Shown one piece after another: positions 59,723 to 64,000 of a stretch of 64,000 nucleotides of DNA. The notes beneath the pieces are model-generated. The model did no database searches. It had not been told where the DNA came from and saw nothing but the letters and a program-made list of their open reading frames with translations. The position numbers and the translations under genes are program-made. Within the stretch, counting starts at the first letter, position 1; every line of letters begins with the position of its first letter. The stretch comes from Blastococcus sp. URHD0036 (GTDB taxonomy: Bacteria > Actinomycetota > Actinomycetes > Mycobacteriales > Geodermatophilaceae): NCBI RefSeq assembly GCF_000701365.1, contig NZ_JNIK01000006.1, positions 1 through 64,000 of the forward strand, written 5' to 3'.

Positions 59723-60556
59723 TCATGCAGCGGCCAGCAGGTCGGCGAGGTGCTCGGCGTAGGGACGCGGGGGTCGCCCGAGCAGCGCCGTCGCCACCCG
59801 GGGGCTGCCGACGAACCCGTGCGCGCGGTAGTGGTCGAGCATCAGCCGGCGGCATCGCGCCCGGTAGGAGACCGGCACGTCCCCGGCGGGGACGACGTCG
59901 TCAGCGACGACCTCGCGCCCCAGCGCCTCCCCCATCAGCTCGGCCAGCCGAGGAGCGGTGAGCGCCTCGGGACCGGCGACCTCGAAGGTGCCGCCGTCCA
60001 GCCCGTCCTCGGTCAGGAGCACGGCCGCGGCCTCGGCGACGTCGGCCAGGTCGATCAGCGACTGCGCCGTCCGCAACCCCCAGAAGCTGCGCAGCACGCC
60101 CGTCTCGCCGGCCCGGCGCACCTCCTCGTCCAGGTTCTGCGCGTAGGCGCAGGGCTGCAGCACCCGCCAGGTGACGCCGGCCCGGTCGAGGGCCTCCTGG
60201 GCCCGGTCCTTCGCCGTGTGGTGCGGCATCGAGTGGGCCTGCGGGCGCAGCACCGAGTGGTAGACGACGCGGCCGACGCCCGCCCGCCGCGCCTCCCCGA
60301 ACAGCGCAGCCGCCCCCTCGGCCTCGTCCGGGTCGAAGTTCGGCCAGATCAGGTAGAAGGCGTCCGCGCCGGCGAGGACGCGGCTCCAGGCCAGCGGCTG
60401 GGTCAGCTCGGCCACCACGACCTCGGCACCCAGCTCCACCAGCTCCGGCCGGGGCCCGCGGTGACCCACCACGGCGCGCACCGGGAGGTCGCGCGACCGC
60501 AGCGCCCGGACGACGGCCCTGCCCGTCTGCCCGCCGGCCGCCGTCACCACGATCAC
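59723..60556 (-). CDS. NmrA-like NAD(P)-binding protein
   Basis: The 277-residue Rossmann-fold protein starts directly with the dinucleotide loop VTAAGGQTGRAV (residues 4-15). It has YHSVLRPQ near residue 105 and ALGREVVADDV in the C-terminal half, as in NmrA/QOR2-type atypical SDRs. These either reduce quinone-like substrates or act as redox-sensing regulators. The GTG opening the conserved fold is used; an ATG 12 codons earlier is possible. A MarR regulator follows directly. Confidence 0.88.
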   Translation of the reverse strand: MIVVTAAGGQTGRAVVRALRSRDLPVRAVVGHRGPRPELVELGAEVVVAELTQPLAWSRVLAGADAFYLIWPNFDPDEAEGAAALFGEARRAGVGRVVYHSVLRPQAHSMPHHTAKDRAQEALDRAGVTWRVLQPCAYAQNLDEEVRRAGETGVLRSFWGLRTAQSLIDLADVAEAAAVLLTEDGLDGGTFEVAGPEALTAPRLAELMGEALGREVVADDVVPAGDVPVSYRARCRRLMLDHYRAHGFVGSPRVATALLGRPPRPYAEHLADLLAAA

Positions 60557-60629
60557 GGGAGTAGCTGAGCAGTGAGGTACCGCCGAGGTCAACTCCGCGG
60601 GCTCCTCGGCGCGGCGCCCCGGCCCTCGC

Positions 60630-61709
60630 TCAGGAGCGGGGCGCGCGGACGAGCTCGGTGCTCAGCCGGACGGTCAGCCCCGGCCCCGCCGACAGCAGGT
60701 CGACGGAGTCCCAGAGCTTGCGGGCCAGCCACAGGCCCATGCCGCCGTGGGCCAGGTCCTCGCCGTGCGCGGGCTGCAACCCGGCCAGCGGGTCGTCGTA
60801 GCCGCGTCCGGAGTCGCTCACCGTGCACACCAGCCGCCGGCCGTCGCTCCACAGCCGCGCCGAGACCGGCGGGCGACCGTGCCGGAACGCGTTCGCCATG
60901 ACCTCGGCGACGGCCAGCAGGAGGTCCTCGCGCTGATCGGCGTCGGGCACCGCCGCGCCGAGCCCGGCCCGGAGCCGGCCGCGCAGCTCGGCGAGCACCG
61001 TCGCGCCGTCGACCGCGAGCAGGGGAGCCAGGTCCTCCACCGGCTCCCGCGGCACCGGCAGCGAGCGCAGGTAGGACCCGGGCTCACGGAAGCTCCGGTT
61101 GTCCACGGTCCCGTCGGCGGTCGACAGCTGCGGGTGCGCGGCGACGGCCTGAGCGACCAACCGTTCCCCGAGCACGGTGGTGTCCAGGGCGCAGAGCACC
61201 GACATCGGGGCACCCGCGAGGAGTGCGCTCCCGGCGATCTCGTACCGCAGCCACTCCCGCGCCCCGCCCGGGATGTCGTCGCACAACCCCTGGCCGATCA
61301 GCCGAAGCCGCCCGGAACCGCGCCCCTCGGCCCGGCGCAGCGCCTCGCGCAGGGCGATGAAGGCGTCCGGCACCCGGGTGTCCTGGAGGCAGATGCGGGT
61401 GTCGCTCTCGATCGAGCCCGCCCGCTCACCCAGAGGCCCGGTGATCACCTTCGCCAGCTCGGGGGTGGCGGCCAGGACGACCAGGTCCCCGGCGCGCAGC
61501 CCCTCCTCGATGAAGGGCGTGGTGGCGGCGAGCAGCACGTCGGGCGACTCGTAGAGGACGGCGGCGTGCCCCAGTCCCGCCGCGGAGCCGGCCCAGCCGC
61601 GCGCCGGGGACGGGGCGTGCGCGGCGCCGTCCTCAGCCGTTGCTCTCACCTGTTCCTCGACACCTGCAGGGCCGGGTGGGCCGGCCGACCGGAGAGAATT
61701 GTGCGACAC
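60630..61709 (-). CDS. MEDS-domain protein with RsbW-type anti-sigma ATPase domain
   Basis: The 359-residue protein has an N-terminal MEDS domain (residues about 45-215: HAAVLYESPDVLLAATTPFI, LRLIGQGLCDDIPGGAREW in parts), as in DcmR-type sensors. A HATPase_c_2 domain (about 235-355) follows with DLLLAVAEVMANAFRHG, SDSGRGYDDP and GGMGLWLAR. This is the layout of actinobacterial anti-sigma-factor or anti-anti-sigma kinases controlling stress sigma factors. It lies just downstream of a PP2C-STAS protein on the same strand, so the two probably act in one partner-switching pathway. Confidence 0.9.
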   Translation of the reverse strand: MSHNSLRSAGPPGPAGVEEQVRATAEDGAAHAPSPARGWAGSAAGLGHAAVLYESPDVLLAATTPFIEEGLRAGDLVVLAATPELAKVITGPLGERAGSIESDTRICLQDTRVPDAFIALREALRRAEGRGSGRLRLIGQGLCDDIPGGAREWLRYEIAGSALLAGAPMSVLCALDTTVLGERLVAQAVAAHPQLSTADGTVDNRSFREPGSYLRSLPVPREPVEDLAPLLAVDGATVLAELRGRLRAGLGAAVPDADQREDLLLAVAEVMANAFRHGRPPVSARLWSDGRRLVCTVSDSGRGYDDPLAGLQPAHGEDLAHGGMGLWLARKLWDSVDLLSAGPGLTVRLSTELVRAPRS

Positions 61710-61814
61710 CGGACCGGCGCAGGCGGCAGGAGGTCCGGGTTGCCGTCTGCCCGGTGCCGTCCCCCGCGAAACCGGACACGCCCCTCGCCCACCCGTCCGG
61801 GGGAGGCACCGGCG

Positions 61815-64000
61815 TCAGGAGCCGCCTCCCGCCAGGTCCGCCGGCAGTCCCGACATCCGCAGCACCCGGTCGGGGGCGCTGCCCGGGACGGTGTCCAGGC
61901 GGAGCCGGCTCCCCGCCCGGCGGACGGCAGCCGCGGTCTCCAGCAGCAGCCCCACGCCGGCGCTCGCCAGATAGCTGACCGCGCGCAGGTCGAGCACCGT
62001 CCCGGCGCCGTCGTGCGGGCTGCCGTCCCGCGTCGCAGCGGCGAGGACGTCGTCGCGCAGCCGGCTCACCGCGGCGAGGTCCAGCTCGCCGGAGAGCACG
62101 AGCACCGGCCCCGCCGGCCCGGAGCGCACCGCCAGCGCCGCCTCCCCGTCGTCGGCCGCCGGGACATCGGCGGACGGGTCCGTCGACGCCTCGCCGGCCG
62201 GCGGGGGGACGACCCGGAAGACGGCCTCGGTACCGCCGCCCGGGGCCGGCCCGATGCCGACGTCCTCGGCGAGCGCCCGGATGAGCTCGATGCCCCGGCC
62301 GCGGAAGCCCTTGTCGGCCGGCGGCGGACGCCACGTCCCGTTGTCCCGGACGCGCACGCGGACCGAACCGTCCGCGTCCCGTTCCAGGGAGTACTCGGCC
62401 TCGCCGGCGTGCCCGGAACCCGCGTAGGCGTGCTCGACGGCGTTGGCGAGTGCCTCGCCCAGGGCCAGCTGCAGGTCGTCGACGCTGTCGGCGGGCAGGC
62501 CGGCGGCCAGGGTCCAGGCGGAGACCGTGCGGCGGATCCGGCTCAGCCGCGCCGGATCGGCCGGCAGCCGCTCGGCCAGTGGCGGGGGGACGACGCGGGC
62601 GGCGATGACGGCGACGTCGTCGGGCCGGTCGTTGTCGGCCAGGACGTCGGCGAGCAGGTGCCGGACCAGCCTCCCCGGTTCGGCAGCCGCGTGCCGCTCC
62701 GCCGCCGCGGTGATCCGCGCCAGACCGGCGTCGAGGGCCTCGTCCCGCCGTTCCACGAGGCCGTCGGTGTAGAGGACCAGCGTCGTCCCGGGTGCGACCG
62801 CCGCCGTCCCCTCCGAGTAGGGCGGCCGGTCCGGCACCCCGAGGACGGCACCGGAGCCCGCGCCGTCCAGCAGGGTCACCCCCTCGCCGGTGACCAGCAG
62901 CGGCGGCGGGTGCCCGGCGCGGGCCCAGCGCACCCGGCCGGCCGTGCGGTCGACGACGAGGCAGGCGGCGCTGGAGGCGAGGGCACCGGGGAGCCGGGCG
63001 GCGAACCGGTCGAGCAGCTCGAGGGCCTCGGCCGGCGCGCATCCCTGCATCAGCGCGGCCGACAGGGCGCTGCGCAGCTGCCCCATGACGGCGGCCGCGG
63101 CCGGGCCCTGGCCGACGACGTCGCCGACGGCGATGGCGACCCGGTCCTCGTCGAGCTCCACGACGTCGTACCAGTCGCCGCCGGCCGAGCTGCCCACCGC
63201 GCCGGGCAGGTACTCGGCGGCGAGGGCGAGCCCGGCCAGCTGCGGGAGCGCGGCGGGCAGGAGGCTGCGCTGCAGCGTCGTGGCGATGTCGAGCTCGGCG
63301 CGGTACAGCCGGGCGCGGTCGAGGGCGAGTCCGATCTGCTCCGCCACCGCCAGCAGCAGACCCCGCTCGCTCTCGGGGAACGAGTGCGGGCCGCGGTACG
63401 CGATGCCCAGCACGCCCAGCACCCGCCCCCCGACGCTCAGCGGAACCGCCGCGGCCGCGGCCAGGGGCGCGGCGACGATGCTCCGGACCTGGCCGCCGGT
63501 CAGCCCCGCACGCTGCGCCAGCCGCTCGTCCGCCGTCTCGACCCACTGGGGACGGCCGGAGGTCACCGCAGTGGCCAGCGCCAGCGGGGCGGTCAGCGGG
63601 ACGACCCGCCACGGGGCCCGCTCGACGTCGTCGGCGCTCCCGCTCATGGTCAGGGCGACGAGTGCGCGCTGCGCCGGGTCGACCTCGTAGACGCCGACCC
63701 GGCCGCCGTCGGGGGTGAGGCCGTTGAGGGTGTGGGCGGCCACCTCGGCCACCTCCACCGGCGTCGTCGCGGCCGACAGCTCCGCGGTCACCTGCTGGAG
63801 CACCGCCAGCCGGCGGGCGGTGGCGCGCTCCTCGGCCAGGAGGAGCACGTTGTCCACGGCGAGGGCAGCGCGGGCGGCGACCTCCTCGACCAGCGCCCGG
63901 TCGTCCTCGCCGAAGGGCAGGGAGTCCGCGAGCCGCGCCATGCCGAGGACGGCCAGGACGCGCCCGCCGACCGAGAGCGGCACGGCCATGCCGGAGCCGA
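61815..64000 (-). CDS. GAF-GAF-PP2C-HATPase-STAS multidomain phosphatase (N-terminus outside window)
   Basis: The visible 728 residues begin inside a first GAF domain, followed by a second GAF (about residues 65-230 of the visible part) and a SpoIIE-type PP2C domain. The PP2C part covers about 235-460 (GGDWYDVVELD, VGDVVGQG, LYTDGLVERRD, DDVAVIA). Next come an RsbW-like HATPase domain (about 470-590, ALGEALANAVEHAY) and a STAS domain (about 620-724, VLDLRAVSYLASAGVG with the phospho-acceptor serine region). Phosphatase, kinase and antagonist of a sigma-factor switch are thus in one chain, under small-ligand or redox sensing by GAF. The frame is open to the right edge, so the true start is beyond it. 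The two GAF domains share PLSVGGRVL and are probably internal duplicates. Confidence 0.93.
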   Translation of the reverse strand, partial: GSGMAVPLSVGGRVLAVLGMARLADSLPFGEDDRALVEEVAARAALAVDNVLLLAEERATARRLAVLQQVTAELSAATTPVEVAEVAAHTLNGLTPDGGRVGVYEVDPAQRALVALTMSGSADDVERAPWRVVPLTAPLALATAVTSGRPQWVETADERLAQRAGLTGGQVRSIVAAPLAAAAAVPLSVGGRVLGVLGIAYRGPHSFPESERGLLLAVAEQIGLALDRARLYRAELDIATTLQRSLLPAALPQLAGLALAAEYLPGAVGSSAGGDWYDVVELDEDRVAIAVGDVVGQGPAAAAVMGQLRSALSAALMQGCAPAEALELLDRFAARLPGALASSAACLVVDRTAGRVRWARAGHPPPLLVTGEGVTLLDGAGSGAVLGVPDRPPYSEGTAAVAPGTTLVLYTDGLVERRDEALDAGLARITAAAERHAAAEPGRLVRHLLADVLADNDRPDDVAVIAARVVPPPLAERLPADPARLSRIRRTVSAWTLAAGLPADSVDDLQLALGEALANAVEHAYAGSGHAGEAEYSLERDADGSVRVRVRDNGTWRPPPADKGFRGRGIELIRALAEDVGIGPAPGGGTEAVFRVVPPPAGEASTDPSADVPAADDGEAALAVRSGPAGPVLVLSGELDLAAVSRLRDDVLAAATRDGSPHDGAGTVLDLRAVSYLASAGVGLLLETAAAVRRAGSRLRLDTVPGSAPDRVLRMSGLPADLAGGGS

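Overview
The window looks like a chromosomal segment of a high-GC actinobacterium. Geodermatophilales (Blastococcus, Geodermatophilus, Modestobacter) or a close relative is my best guess. The grounds are the extreme third-position GC, the 5' end of a 16S rRNA gene with an actinobacterial box A-type leader at the left edge, frequent GTG starts, and the gene families present. I see no transposase, integrase, CRISPR array or tRNA gene. Many genes have a TANNNT-like -10 hexamer only 6-7 bases before the start codon, the mark of leaderless mRNAs, and I used this to choose several starts.

Layout. 1-559: 5' end of a leftward rRNA operon and its leader. 560-3470: DNA repair (AlkB-type dioxygenase; RecQ-type helicase with a phosphoribosyltransferase-like tail). 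3543-4376: PHP phosphatase. 4479-6561: carbamate kinase and a barbiturase/cyanuric-acid-hydrolase-type ring-opening amidohydrolase. 6650-10391: organic hydroperoxide resistance protein with a divergent TetR regulator, a second-type ribosomal protein S4 sharing an iron-box intergenic region with a DUF2470 gene, and a membrane PP2C phosphatase. 10388-19496: YlbE- and FdrA-like proteins, diverging from a uracil-type permease, a three-subunit molybdenum hydroxylase and a CoxG-like protein. 19627-21003: AFL-type lipase broken by an amber codon. 21061-24690: ABC transporter and NarL-type two-component system. 24730-26107: hydrolase and TetR under an operator-controlled leaderless promoter. 26094-28677: SDR pseudogene, serine hydrolase, SDR. 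28753-31247: M15 peptidase lipoprotein and two-component system. 31183-34137: TetR and MMPL transporter with tandem operators. 34240-38361: FtsX-type ABC system with two ATPases. 38362-43463: ene-reductase, thioredoxin, HxlR regulator, two tandem MFS exporters. 43599-48871: GAF-EAL protein, GNAT, HTH_42 protein, ABC exporter and MarR regulator. 48921-52897: hydantoinase A/B. 53045-60556: small acidic proteins, an XRE regulator, SnoaL-like, DUF1992, NUDIX, FMN reductase, SulP transporter, LigC-type ligase, MarR and NmrA proteins. 60630-64000: anti-sigma and multidomain PP2C partner-switching proteins, the last running off the window.

The most interesting unit is the split set 4479-6561 plus 10388-19496. 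Uracil-type permease, molybdenum ring hydroxylase, ring-opening amidohydrolase, FdrA/YlbE (relatives of the E. coli oxamate carbamoyltransferase) and carbamate kinase could together form an oxidative pyrimidine (barbiturate) pathway. In it ureidomalonate would be cleaved by phosphate to carbamoyl phosphate, and carbamate kinase would recover the energy as ATP. A shared palindromic motif (TCAGCGSTGAG-like) lies in front of both parts. The individual family assignments are fairly firm; the pathway is inference.
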